Below are positions 48,735 to 62,500 of a DNA stretch of 64,000 nucleotides, piece by piece (the first letter of the stretch is position 1; each line of letters starts with the position of its first letter). Origin of the DNA: Amaranthus tricolor (lineage: Eukaryota > Streptophyta > Magnoliopsida > Caryophyllales > Amaranthaceae). The notes beneath the pieces were generated by a model. The model made no database searches. It had not been told where the DNA came from and saw nothing but the letters and a program-made list of their open reading frames with translations. The stretch covers positions 22,544,727-22,608,726 of the forward strand of contig NC_080051.1 of assembly GCF_026212465.1 (NCBI RefSeq), in the 5' to 3' direction. A program made the position numbers and the translations under genes.

Positions 48735-51700
48735 TTATCGGAATTTTGACTCGCTTCCTTTGCTCCGGAAATTTGAAAGTGAGAAGAATGACTTTGGAGC
48801 TGCAAATACCGGGAAAAAAATTTGTGGTTTTAGATTCTGCAACTAAGCACTGCTCGACAAGAAAGCAAACATCACATTATTGAAACAAGCACATCATAAA
48901 GCAGGTTAGGGCATAATTAACCCCATTCCCCTCCATGATATGTGGTTTGGAACTGTCCAATGTCCAGCACATTCTGCGAGTTTGCAAAACTCGCAGAATG
49001 TAGTTCAAAAATAGGTGGGTGTGAGGTATGTATGCTATACGATAGCTTGGTATGTAGTAGACATAAAACGTCCTGGCCCCTATTTCTGTGATTTCATGCT
49101 AGAAATAGAAGGCTAAAAGGTTTAGGGGGTGTTTGGCAATTGACTGTTAGCTTTTTTAAATTGGTTTGTTTGACTAGTTAAAAATGATAGGTTTTTTTGT
49201 TGGCTTTTAAGCTAGTTGAAAAAAGCCAGTTGTTTATGGAGATGTTTGGTAAATTTAGATATTGGCTGTTTATTAGAGAAAAAGTGGGTCAATAAGCCAA
49301 AAGCCAGCAAAAAAGCTAACTGGAGCAGCTTTTTTTTTTGGCTTAAAGCTATTTACCAAACACTTTTTTTGGCTGTTTGACCAACCAACAAGCCATAAGC
49401 CAACCAAAAAGCAAAGCAAAAAGCCATGAACCAAACATCTAAGTTTTGATAGATATAAGGTAGAGATTATGATCTAAACCATGAAGATCCAACAAGGGGG
49501 AAAGGCCGAATAGGCGTCCAATCCTATCTAAGGCCAATGATGACAGTTACTCGATTGATGATCTTTTAAGCCTCTCTTGATGATCATTTAAGCCCAAAAT
49601 GATGGATTCAAGTTCATCGTGAAGATCAACAGCCAAGCCAAACCGTCTAAGGAAGAAACGTGTGGATGTTAGCGCCTACTTTCAAGAAACGAGATCCTGA
49701 AGTCTGAATTCAATGAAAATAGGATCAAGTTGTTCAATCCCAATATGAAAGATTAAGGCTAAAAATTGCTCCCACATATAAAGAAGATGAAATTCAGAAT
49801 TATATTTTCATGTGAATGGTCATATGGAGGAATCCTTACAAGGCTTTGTCTCTGAGCCTTTAGATAGAAAGTTTTTCCTTTTGTTTAGGCTTAGTTCATT
49901 CGTTAGTTGTTTCTTAATTTTATGAAATTTCAGTTTCAGGCCATAGTGATCTTGTTGTTTCTTTTGTCATATAACTCATTTAGAATTGGGAGTAAGAAAG
50001 TTGTTTGTATTACTCTTTCACCGAAATGATCTTAAGCAAGTCTCTTCATATTTTGGAAACCTAAAGACTTATTTATTCGGTGTAATCGTATTGAAGATAA
50101 AATTAATTTGTTGCAGCATCACTTCACCTGAATCACAATTCCACACTCATCTCTCCCTTCATTTGCCATCTCTAATACTCACAAAAATCAATACTTTAAC
50201 TTACCAACCCAAGCCCACAATCATAGTCCACCGTGCATCTCTCACACTTTAAAACATCCCAAAGTTTCAATCTTTAAACCATCCCATACGGTTCGCTAAC
50301 CCCTTCCTAAGCCTTCCAAGTATTTGTCCCCTCCTTTCTTTCACAAAAGATTTTAATTCCCCCAACCTCTTTTCCCAGCTGGAGTCCTAAAATTTCATAG
50401 TTCACCTTGTTTACATATGCAGTATAGACAATCTACAACTAATCCCAACAAACAAGGACCAAATACAAGTTTAATGATGAATTGAAATACTCTATTCTTA
50501 AGTTAACAAAGCCCTAAAAGGAGGAGAAGAAAACCTACCACATGAAACTAAACAGTGACTATAGCAAGATCACGGAACAATTTAAGCACACCATAGTTAC
50601 TAGCCTCTCAAGTCTCAACTATAGTATATTGACAAAAATGATTATAAATACAAATCAATCAACAGATAAACAAGATCAAAGAATAAACCTTTAGGAGAGC
50701 TTCCCAATAGATGTTCCTCCTTCAATTTGAAATTTGATGGCAATGTTGAGATTGAGCCTTGTAATCCATGAACTACAATAAAACATAAATTTCTAGTTAC
50801 ACAAGTAATAATATTCAATAATGTCGAATTCCTTGACCTAATGGAGCATTTGGTTATTGGTATTCATGGTGGTTATGAGAATGAGTTTTAGTTTTCATAT
50901 CATAAGAAGTGTTACGTTGTACCCATGGTTGAGGAGCTTTCACCCTCAAACATGTTTCTTCTACATAATTTTCCATTAACACCGTATCACATTTCCAAGT
51001 GCTAATGGAGGGGAATGGATTTTGTGAAGGAGAAGAACGATTTGAGTATGAGAGGCATGATCATAAACCTTGACTGGTAGTTCATCTAGCAAAATAACTT
51101 CAAATTTGTACTATAATTCCTAACATTCAATCGGGTCGAAAATGTTATAAGATAACATGGAACAAATTGATCAGAAATAAGATACGGAAGAGATCCAATG
51201 GAAAATTTAGAAATACAAATTTCATAAAAAAGGAATTTTGGCAATCAAAAAACAAATAAAAAGGAGTTTTCGAGACTTCATAAAAAAGAACTTAACAATT
51301 ATAGAAACATAATATTGTAAGACAATAGTCGAATTCTAATGATAAAGAATAAGATAAAGCAACAGTGAGCATTGAATAACAAGAAAAAGAAAACAAAATG
51401 TAATATAAATCACACACCTATCGAAACTGAGAGGAACCTTTAAGCAATAAGAGAAAAAAGGGTGTTTAGTTTGAAAGAAAACATTATTCATGGAAAATAT
51501 TTTTCAGTGAAAAATATTTCCCAATGGAAAATGCATATGATTTTACTTTGTTTGGTTTGATTGAGATCCAATAAGCTAAGAGGGGAAAATGGAGAAGATC
51601 CAAATGGAAACAACAACAAAAATATCAAAGGCTTAATCCAAATTATATGTGGGAACGTCCATTGAAGATGCGATTGGATTGGACAAGGGAAAGGAAGAAT

Positions 51701-54700
51701 GGAATATTTTGGTTTCCATCAAATTTTAGAAGAAAATGTTTCAAAACAGATGGAAACTCCATTCCACAATAATTTTTCTTTTCAGAACACTTGTCCAACC
51801 AAACAATGGAAAATGGAAAATTACTTTTTCCCTATCCAAACACTCCCTAATGTTTTGAATTTACAAATAGTGAAAGGGAAAACAAGTCACCTTGGTCACT
51901 AAAGCTCTCGCTTTCATTGAATCCCTCATCAGAATGATGGCTGTGGGAGAACCCCATTCTAGACTTTCTCAAATCTTCTGATGACCGATTAGCGAGATCT
52001 CTTCCATCTTCAGTATCATCATCTCCTTCAGAGGTTGTTGCAGATATCCAGTCTGCCATACTCTCAGCTGCACGATTCTTCCTTCCGAATTTCAGGAATC
52101 GCTTAAAACCTTTGGCAACGTCCTTGCGTGATAGACTATGTGATGAGTCACCAACAATAGGTTTCTGAGCAGCTCCCCACTTTTTTCTTGTTCTAGCATC
52201 ATCATCATTTTGTGCAAGAGAGTAAGAATTCCAAGCCGGGCTCCCAAGTGGTGAATCAGAAGCATCAATGTCGGAGATTTCATTTGAAAAGGAAAATGGA
52301 TTGTGTACACGTTGGTTCCAAGATCCAGGGCTTCCCCCAGGAGAGTCCTGTATGGATCCTATGGAACGAAAAAGAGAAGACATGGAAGTTGGCAATTCAG
52401 TAGCAGACACATGGCCTGCCTGGGAAAGACTCCCGAGAGCATTGATGTTTCCATAACCAGAATTAGCAGAATTGTCAGATTCCTGGCTTAATCTCCCTTT
52501 ACTGTTGTCCATATCAGCAGATTTGCCCCCTACTGTGGTTTCAAAATCATCCTCCTCATCCTTGGCTACATCAGTCCTCGCTTCTGTTTCTAAACTCGCA
52601 TCATCAAAATCATGTCCATTTATACCACCCGCGACAAGACTATCACCATTACCCTTTTTTGGGAAAGGCTTTGATTCTATATCCCTTGAGAAGTTAAAAT
52701 GATCCCCATTCTCTTCTTTTCCATATTTTGACAGCATGAAAACAGACTCATCAAAAACATCACAATTCCGGGAATCATTCAACTCCATGGGAATTGATGT
52801 GCTCTTTCTCAAGGAGTGAGAACGACGTGGCTTTTCTTCATTGAAAAGTGGCAAGTCCTCACTAACACTCTTCTTACGAGCATGGTTTCTCTGAGGACGA
52901 ACAGGTTTACGTCCTGCAGACAAAGGTTTTGTGTTTTCCTTCCGCAAGTCAGAAAAATTAGAAACAGACTGAACGAGAGCATTATCAGAAGCCAACGTCC
53001 GTCTCCCTGCTGTAGAGTTAGAGACTTTTCCAGAAGATCGAGGAATAGGTATTGCTGAGTTACGAGGAGTTGATGATGCTGCACTTTTGCTCGACGTAAC
53101 CTTTTTGCTATGTGCATTTCCAGAAGAATCCTCCAAATATGTCTCACTGAGCTTCTTTCCAAGAACTTCACCTTGCTCTTCATCCTCATCACTCATGTAC
53201 ACGTCTATTATATGCTGATAAAAAAAATCAAAAAGTTCATTTCACATAAATAGGAGCATTATCCCTTGCCACCTATTCAGGCAAGCTTGTACTAATTATT
53301 TTACTGATACGTACCTGTTTTCTCTTTGTTGCTGATTCTACATGGAATGATCTCATTTTGTCTGCCCTTCGAACAGAATTGTAGGCAGAATTCTTCTTGT
53401 CTGCAGAACCTGCCAACTTGACCTTCATCTCAGCTCTGGTTTTCTCAAGGCTATCTTGCATTGCCTTCATCTTGGCTTCCTTTTGAGCCCCTTTTGAACT
53501 CCAATCTTCCTTCAGCTTGGCATATCGCTTTTGCATATACTTCTGATATAATTTTCCTCTAGAATCATCTGCAAAACTAGGGCTGTAGATGTTTTGCTTA
53601 GGGGTGACATCGTATTCCTGCTTATGTACAGTTTTCATCAATGGTGTAGGATAATTCTTCTCCTTACTACTGGAGCCAGCAGCAGGCTCAGCCTCCCGCT
53701 TTAAGGTAGTCATCAGGACAGAAGTCTCTACTGCCTGTTTCCTATCAGCAGAAGCCATCTCCTGCTCAATAAGTGTATCAACAGACCAGGTTCTTCGAGC
53801 AGAATTTGATTGGTCACCAGGAGCACGGAGTTTGTGCTCAGCAAATAGCTTCTCAAGCTCATTGGCCTTCATTTTCAGGTCATCATTCATCCCCAGATTT
53901 CCTTTTGTCTGCCTTATCCTCTGAACTTGATCCACAGGTACTGAAGATGAAGAAACTACTTCCTTATTCTCAAGTACAAATTTCCCCGTCGAATCCAATG
54001 GACGTTTAGAATCACTCTCTTCCCACCTAGAAACAGGCTTCTCCTCTTGATCAAAAGAAGAACCACATCCTTGAACCTTTCCTCTGTAGGGACCAGAATC
54101 TTCCATTTGTGTGCATGAAAGGACAGGCTGCTTCTCAACGGAATCACCCTTACCTTTTTTGTCTTGATTTACAGGCCAAGCAACTACAGGATCCACGGAT
54201 TCTGATGCAATTTTAACTGTTGTCTTATGAGATGTCCTATAAGTTGATTTTTGAGCCTGCTGATCCCTCAACCGCTTATCCTCATACTCTTCCTCAACGT
54301 GTAAATCTCGAGACCTTCCATTGAATCCAGATGCAGATGCCCCAAAACTTTTCCCATTATCTTCCTGGGGTTTGCTTTCACCACCTACAGAACTCTTTGC
54401 CTTCCTTACAATCATCTCATCTGAGGAACTAAACTGTTCTGCTGTCCCGGGACGAGACCTGAGATGAGTATGAATAGGCAATGGCTGATTCTCCAACCCA
54501 AATCCCTCACTCTCACAAAAAGGTTTAACAGTCGAATGAACTATCCTACCACTTGATTCATCCATTGATCCCACACTCTCTGATGATTTTCCTGAGAAAG
54601 AAGTGATCTTAGTATTTGCCTCAAATGATGGAGAATCCTCCGGACCACTAAAGGAAACAGCCAAATGGGAGCTAATTTTTGGTTTCACTGGAAGCTTACT

Positions 54701-56478
54701 TTCTTGAAACCCCTCCATCTTTAAATCACACTGATCCTTTGGCTTTGGAGGAAAAACAGGGTTGGACGTAAAAGTGGATGTGGATGTGGATGTGGGTGTT
54801 GGAGTGTTGGCGTTGCTGTCAGGCTCCTTTCTATCCCCACTAACATCAATACTCATGTCACTGGCACCACTCCATCTCCGCAGGACAGCCTTGTCAGTGG
54901 AAGAAGTAACGTCAGATGACAGTCGACGGAGCTCAGGTTTCCCCCCACCAGAAGCAACAGTACTAATAGTGGGGGAACCTTCCTTCTGAGCCTTGTTCTC
55001 AAACATACTTATTCTTTCTTGCACGCTGAGTCGCCTGGTAAGTTGAGGTGTGGATGTTGACGTCGAGGAAGATGCATCTGACTCGGTCTTTGAATTACCA
55101 GCTGAAGTGGTGGGGTCCATCGCTTTATCTTTTCCAATGGTTTTATCTTTATTGTTTTCTCTTTCCTCTCCATTATCAACAGGGCTAGGACTGGGCTCCC
55201 AAGAAAGCTGGCGTAATGGGAAGGTGATTTTTGTCGTGGTATTGGGAATGGTAGATTGCTTGGGATGATCATCACAGGGTTCATCAATGGACATATCAGA
55301 ACTGAATGAAGACCGAAGGACATATTCAGATGAGGACTTCCGTGTCAATGTTGGTTGAATGCTGTTGAAGAGCTCACCATGTTGCTGTGAGAGGGTAATG
55401 AATTTGCTGCAGGCTTCACTGCATGAAAATGTGATTGGTTAAACAATAGTCAACATATGATGAGCTAGGAGTTTGGAACTAATGCAGATTTACTACATCC
55501 ATATTTTACATTATACAATTACCTGAGGCGATGAGCACCAAAACGATCAGCAAAAAGCTGTAATTCTGAGATGGTTTCAGGATTAAAACCAGCAGCAGAG
55601 GCACGGGTGCAAGCTGTTGTCAGGTCCTGTTTAACTGCTACAAGCCGCACATCAATAGCTCTTAGGAGCTCCTTCCTGAACAAATGTGAGAACAACGAAA
55701 ACTATCATCACGTTGCAATGGAAGAGAAGAACAACTTCCTGGTTCTCACCCAAAGACAGCATTGTCCTGAAGCATCAAAAGTTTAATAACTTCTACTTGT
55801 TCAATTCATTCTACCATACCAAAATTTGCAATCACGTTAAGAAGCTTAAATGGTCATATTTTTGTTCCTAAAAATGAAAATTTCTGGGCTAAAAACAAAA
55901 AAGTCCTATGGCAATGGTGAGTGGAAAAACCATGAGATGCTTTTTATTAAAAAATATCGAATAGTTTTATCCATAAACAAATTGTGAGAGAGCCCCACCT
56001 ACAATAAGTTTAATAGTGAGAATCATCCTTATATGAGAACCGTGAGAACCAATCTATCTGACAAAAAAGTACTACTTTTCAATTACAAGGGTGTTACTTT
56101 TAGGCAAAAAAATGTTACTTTTAAGCAAAAAAATGTTACTTTTTTTTGTTAAAAAAAGATTATACTTTTCAACAAAAAAGTGTTACTTTTAAAAAAACTG
56201 AACAAAACTCAAAAAAAGGCGTTACTTTTTACATAAAAGTGTTACTTTTCAGAAAAAACGTGTTACTTTGTATAATTTGATTTTTGAAAAATTTTCAAAC
56301 AGTAACACTTTTTTGCTAAAAAGTAACAACTTTTTTTTAAAAAAAAAGTCACATTTTTTTGCCCAAAAGTAACACATTTTCTGTAAAAAAAGCAATAGTA
56401 TTTTATCATGTAGATTGGTTCTCGCGGTTCTCATATAAGCTTGGTTCTCACTGAAACTTGACCATATATATGTATATG

Positions 56479-56571
<93 letters not shown>

Positions 56572-59500
56572 GAATTAAGCCAAAATTCATAATTTTCCAA
56601 CACTATACACTATACTATTGGAACTGATATATTGGTTCATGTAACCGAACCCAATCTTTTGGAATTAAGGCTCTGGCATTGTTGTATAAATAGAGGTTTA
56701 TATTGCAGTATTTCATCACAACAATGGAGAGAGAATTGAGGTGAGGTATAGTGAAAAATAAGAGAAAAAATTGCATCGTGATGTTTTTTTTTTTTTATCA
56801 TGGGTGGGATAGAGATGGTTTTTTTTACCATGAAAAGTGAAATTTGATGGGTTTTTTAAACCAACATCATTGTGGTTGTTTTGAGGCCCTGAAGGGAAAA
56901 GTCAGAAATGAAGTTTTACTCCCCATTTTTCTATCACCTAGAACAGAAGGTTATTTTGAGTGAGTGAAATCTCACTTATCAGGATACCAGGTTATTTCAG
57001 AGATAATGTATTTACACATTGAGTGATTCAGACAACATCCAATTATAATAAGAAATAGACTGAATAAAAGAGCTTTACTTTGTGGTATCCGATGCTGCAG
57101 AGGCTCCTGGTCCATCCCCACCTGGCACATTAGAAAATCCACTTAATGGAAAAATATGACTTTCATATTCCATTAGACTGTAATTCCAGAAAAAATGTAA
57201 TGCTTTCATAATCAGAGAAGTTTGATGATTGAAAGGAACCCAAAAACCATATTGTTCACAAATATAAGAATATACAACTGCAATGCTTGTATCAAGAAGA
57301 GACCTACATATAATTTTTTTTCTTTTGATAAAAAAAATTGTATTTAGGAAGCAATTTCAGTAGTATATTATAGGCATAAGAGATCCCAGGAAAAATCAGC
57401 TATCTCATTACATTAGTACGTTCTATTCTCTACATAGCTCGTTTAAAGAATAATTTGGATAGAGGCCATTGGCCTTAGCCCATAACAAGGCTAAAAATTT
57501 TGCCTTATCCCAAATAATTTCTAAGGAATAGAATCAATTGTTGATAGTTCGCCTTCAACCAGATATACCTATAACAACACATGACAGATCCATAATTTCT
57601 TGAGATCTCTATTGCTGCCAAATCCACGAATATTAGTGAATATGAAATCCCCAATTATTCTCGGAGCAACCCACTCTTCCCCACCAATCTTAAGAAGCCT
57701 AGTCTAAAAACCCACTCCATCCATCAAACCTGTTAAACACTTTTTCTATTACCCGTGCCCAAAACTCTTTATTTCTAAGATTGGCTCTTAAAAGTAAACC
57801 TAGATAAGAAATAGAAAACTTCATTGTACTACAGCTTTATCAGTTCCCTGTCCTTTATATTTATACCCACAACCGCAGATTTATAAGGATTTACTTCCCC
57901 CCCTAAAGTTTCTCAAACACAAAAAGAATATCAAAACATTCCTAAAATTTTGCCTCCATTAAAAAATATGATAGTATCATTCGCATATATTGGAAGTGAT
58001 CTTTCCCACTCTTAAACCATCGATCACTCCCCGATCAACTCCTCTTAACAAATCAGCCCAAAACATCTGTGACTAGCCCAACACAAAAAAAGGAGATAAT
58101 GCATCTCCTTGCCTAAGCCCTTGGATGAACTAAATTGTTCTCAAGGATGACCATTCGCTACCGCTAAAAAAAATGACAAATTGAGGCACGCGCTGATCCA
58201 CTTTTGCCGCTTTTGCCTGAAACTCTTCTTCTTAAGGACCATATCTATGAAAACCCAATTAACTTTGTCATAAAGCCTTCCCAAAATCAAGTTTGAAAAC
58301 CACACCTTTTTCTCTTTTACTCTTATATTCTTTATTGTCTATACTACAATTACTACAGCGTCAAGATTTTGTCTCTCTCCAATAAAAGCACATTGCTCCA
58401 TTGAGATAGTCTTTGAGATCACCGAACTCAAATCAGTTAACTAGCACCTTACTAAGGTTTTTTATATATCGGTGCTGAGACTAATGGGTCTAAAGTCTCC
58501 AGCTCAACATGCCCATGCTTTTACGAATTGCTCACCAATGTTGAATCATGGTTGATAGGCTCCTACATTAATCCCTCCACAAAAGGTATATCATGCTGTT
58601 CTTCTTCAGGAGATAGTCTTATAAAAGTTGGATAACACTCTCCTTATGATCTTGTCTTCTGTCAAAATAAGATTATCATCACCAGCTCCTTCCTTTCACA
58701 ACCTTAAAACATAATCAGGAATTTGCATCACCTTCTTTTACCCATTTCATCGTCATCGTTTGTTACCTTCTTCTGTCTTCTAGTAAGTTTAATTTATCTA
58801 GTTCATTCTTCTAGCCTTCCATCTCTGCTATCTCCTTATTAGTTAATGAATCTTCCATCTCTTTGAGGTCCAATCATCAATGTCCTTTTGTAATTGTTCT
58901 TTTTTTTTCAAATACATTCCCAACCTACCTTCTCAAATTTTCTCCGCTACATCTGCACTTGTGATTGGAATTCATGATGCCAAACCACATATTCTCAAAC
59001 CTAAATGGAGTAGGAGCCCACTTCTCGCGTACTCCAAAAATAAAGGATAATGGATATAGAGACAACCCTTTATCTCAAGGCCAAAGATAGATTCGAGAAT
59101 GCCCAAATCCATCCTTCTGCACATAAAAACCTATCAATCCTACTAGCCATATTTATGTAATTCCCATTTTCTAATGGATAGTCGAACAAAATACTTTCTC
59201 TTATGATTTCGTCTAAAAGAAACATGATTCTCGAATTTCGAGAACCTCTTTTCTTTTCAAGCATATCATGTTCTGTTAAAATCACCCCTATCAACCAACA
59301 TGGAGAGCAATTACCCTATATCTTTTAAAAAAAAATTCTACCATTTAATCTCGAAGGTCCATAAATAGCAGAAATCCAAAAAGAAAAGTTCACCAATGTT
59401 CTTAACAATAAGGATGCAAAAAAGTAAACCATTAAAGTTTCATTCCTCAAATTATTAGTTGTGTTGAAATTTTCCATGACCTTTCGATTTAGAAAATTTA

Positions 59501-62500
59501 ATTTTAATGGTTGAAGAAAAAAAATTAAATGACTATGTCTCCTTTGATGCTTTAAGCCTATATCGTTAATTTTTCTAAACTCGTTGAAGGATGAACAATT
59601 GTGCCTTTCTTCTCTTCTTTTTTGACGGTAATGGTGATGAATGAATAGCGAGATGCAACTTCAAATATGTTGAATAATGATGGAAGTAGTTGAATAATGA
59701 ATGAATAGCGAGATGCAAATTCTTTTTTCTTTGTTTTTCCTATATTTGTCATTTTTCTAATTTTATGTAATGTTTTGGCAAAGCAACATGCATTCATCTC
59801 GGTTCACTCATGAAAAATACCCCTAAAGTTGAGATTATTTATAGTTAAACGAAAGGTGGGACTATTGAAAGAAAATGAGGGAAAGATGGGATAATTCTGG
59901 ATAATTTTTCCTTTAGATTAATACCCTTGTTTGGTTCATTTCTTTAACCCCACGAGGCCTCGAATAGCTTGCTTCTTTCTCTTTCGTCACTTTACCCTTT
60001 TTTTTTCCTTTTCTCTTGCCCGTGAGGCGCGATCCATTTCACATCCCGCCTCCATGTACACTTCTCAGATCAAATTATTCACTAATTTCAAGTTCATACC
60101 CACAACGTAGATCCACAATCTGCTGTATTTCTGTCGCTGCAATCATGTCATTCAACAATAGTTCAGATTTGCCAATGCAACAATATCTCACTTAGGAACA
60201 AGCATTCTTGGATCAAGCACATGCGCTCCTAGAACATGCACCTACTTGAACACTCCTCGACAAAGCACATTCACACTTCTCACCTATATCACTCTAGAAA
60301 TAGTGTCAAAGGCTCAAAGCTTTCTTCCTTAAAACACTAATCCTGATAGTGTTAATTCATTATAATGTTTAGAAAGTCACAAACACTTGATTTAAATACA
60401 CAATGCTCTACCCATCAATGGGTGAGGAACCTTTTGTTTATAGTTTATAATTAAGAATCTATACAACCTTGGACTCTAAACACATGGTCATCAAGTGCTA
60501 ATGCACGTACAACCTCACTTGTACAAGCAGTCCTAGTGCATTCCACAGCTAGACGCTGGCAACCTACTTGGCATGCAAGCCTACTAGATCTAAGAGTTTT
60601 AACCCTTGTATAACTCAACTAGGCATGTTAGTAGGACTTTACTACCTATATATTAATCCCATTAGGACTCTCATGCATAAGTCCTATTTCTAATAGGATT
60701 GGCATTACGACTTGAAACAGAATAGAATTCTAATCCGACCCTAGATACTATTCCTATACAGCTCGAATAAACTATTCATATTTTTATATGAATTAGAACT
60801 TGACCCGACTCTTTCTTCAATGTAAACTTCATCGTCTAATGGACGCACAAGAATTCATAAAAGCATCTAAAACAAGAATAACAAAGTCACAAAAACAATA
60901 CTATTACATAATACAAATCAGTAATCTAGCTAATCCCACATAACCCTAGACAAAAATCAAATCTTGGACCCCAAATTTGGTGTTATAAGCAAGCCTCCAT
61001 ATCCATATCAAAACCTTCCTACAAACTTACAAGAAAGAAGGCACGACTAACAAAATTTCCAAAAATAATGCTTCAATACAGCTTATTCAATCCAAATAGC
61101 ATATAACAAATTAAATAAAGGTTGAAGCATCAAAACGTCTATAATATTGCCAACATTTTCTTTTAGGACACAATTTCTCCTAAAAAACACTCACATCTTA
61201 GGAAGAAATGATGCACTTTATAAAAAGTCACAGAGAAAAAGTAATATCATATTAAGAGTCTGCAATCACTCGGCATTTTGATGAGCCTTAAATTAAAGCA
61301 TACAATTGGTATTAAAAGTTTGGTTGACACATTTCAATATCAATATCTAAATTTCTAATCCAACCCAAAGTGTATACTTAACAATATCTTCTAAAAATTA
61401 CCTAACTATATCACCAAAAATTTCCCTAATTGTGGAATTTTCATTTTGCATTTAAGAAATAGAGAACATACAGCTACTTGGATCCTATTGCTCAATTCCA
61501 AAACATAAATGTTAAGAGTAATCAAGACTTATCTTGAGAACTATAATAACTCATCAATACCATTATCTCAACAATACTGCCGTAAATCTCAAATATAGCA
61601 CAAAGAAGCAAGTATGAGACAAACCCAAATGTCTTCACCTTTAAGCAAGCAACTCTTAAAAAAGAATTTCAGCAACATCATAAAGCTATGAGACACAATC
61701 ATGCTATTTCTAGTGATACAAATTTACGTTTACATCGAAACTAACCCTAAGTATCTTCAACTTTAAGCAAGCAATGAACCCAAAGTGTCTTCACCTTAAA
61801 GAAAGCAACGAACTCAAAGTGTCTTCACCTTTTTAAAACTAAGACATTGATACAAATTTATGTTTACATTAATCATAACTACAATCCATGTAACTATTAC
61901 TTTATCATCACTTTTTGGTCATTTTCTTCCTGTTTCCCACTTTCCCTCAATATCTATTGTGATGGGTTTGAAGCCATGAAAATCATAAACAATCAACCAT
62001 CATCACTCATCACAACTGCCCCACAACCTTTGAGTTTTAAAACACAGTAGAATTTTTATCGTTTACTACAACTAGTTTTTCCAATATGTACACTGTTGAT
62101 CTTTCCCAACTTAGAACATTAAATACACAATTAATTCTTTATTGCCTCATTACTAACATCCACATATATTGCAAGTGTCGATAAATATATACTTGATGTA
62201 ATATATTGCCTCATTAATACTTTATGGTATACATAGCAACTTAAACACCACGACATGAAGAAATGTCATGACAACATGATCCTATCATTTTGCTTTACTC
62301 TCCAAGTCCAAAGTATAGGGTTGCATAAAAATTAACCTAAACCGCAAACCACATTGTACTAAACTACAATTTAGGGTTTTATCCGATTTACGATTTAAAC
62401 AAGAAATCAGTTTGATTTTTAAATATTGGTTTGGGATATGGTTCAAAGATTTTAAACCGCAATTATATATGTATATAACCTTATTTAATTCGTACCAAAG

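Noticed and set aside
52809..53192. Alternative-frame ORF inside CIP7-like exon 8 and antisense ORFs at 52472-53058 and 54762-55268
   Set aside because: Shadow frames of the long CIP7-like exons, no independent support.
59558..59797. 79-aa minus-strand ORF with a repeated ASRYSFI motif
   Set aside because: The motif comes from a 60-bp-spaced direct repeat in non-coding intron DNA; no family support.
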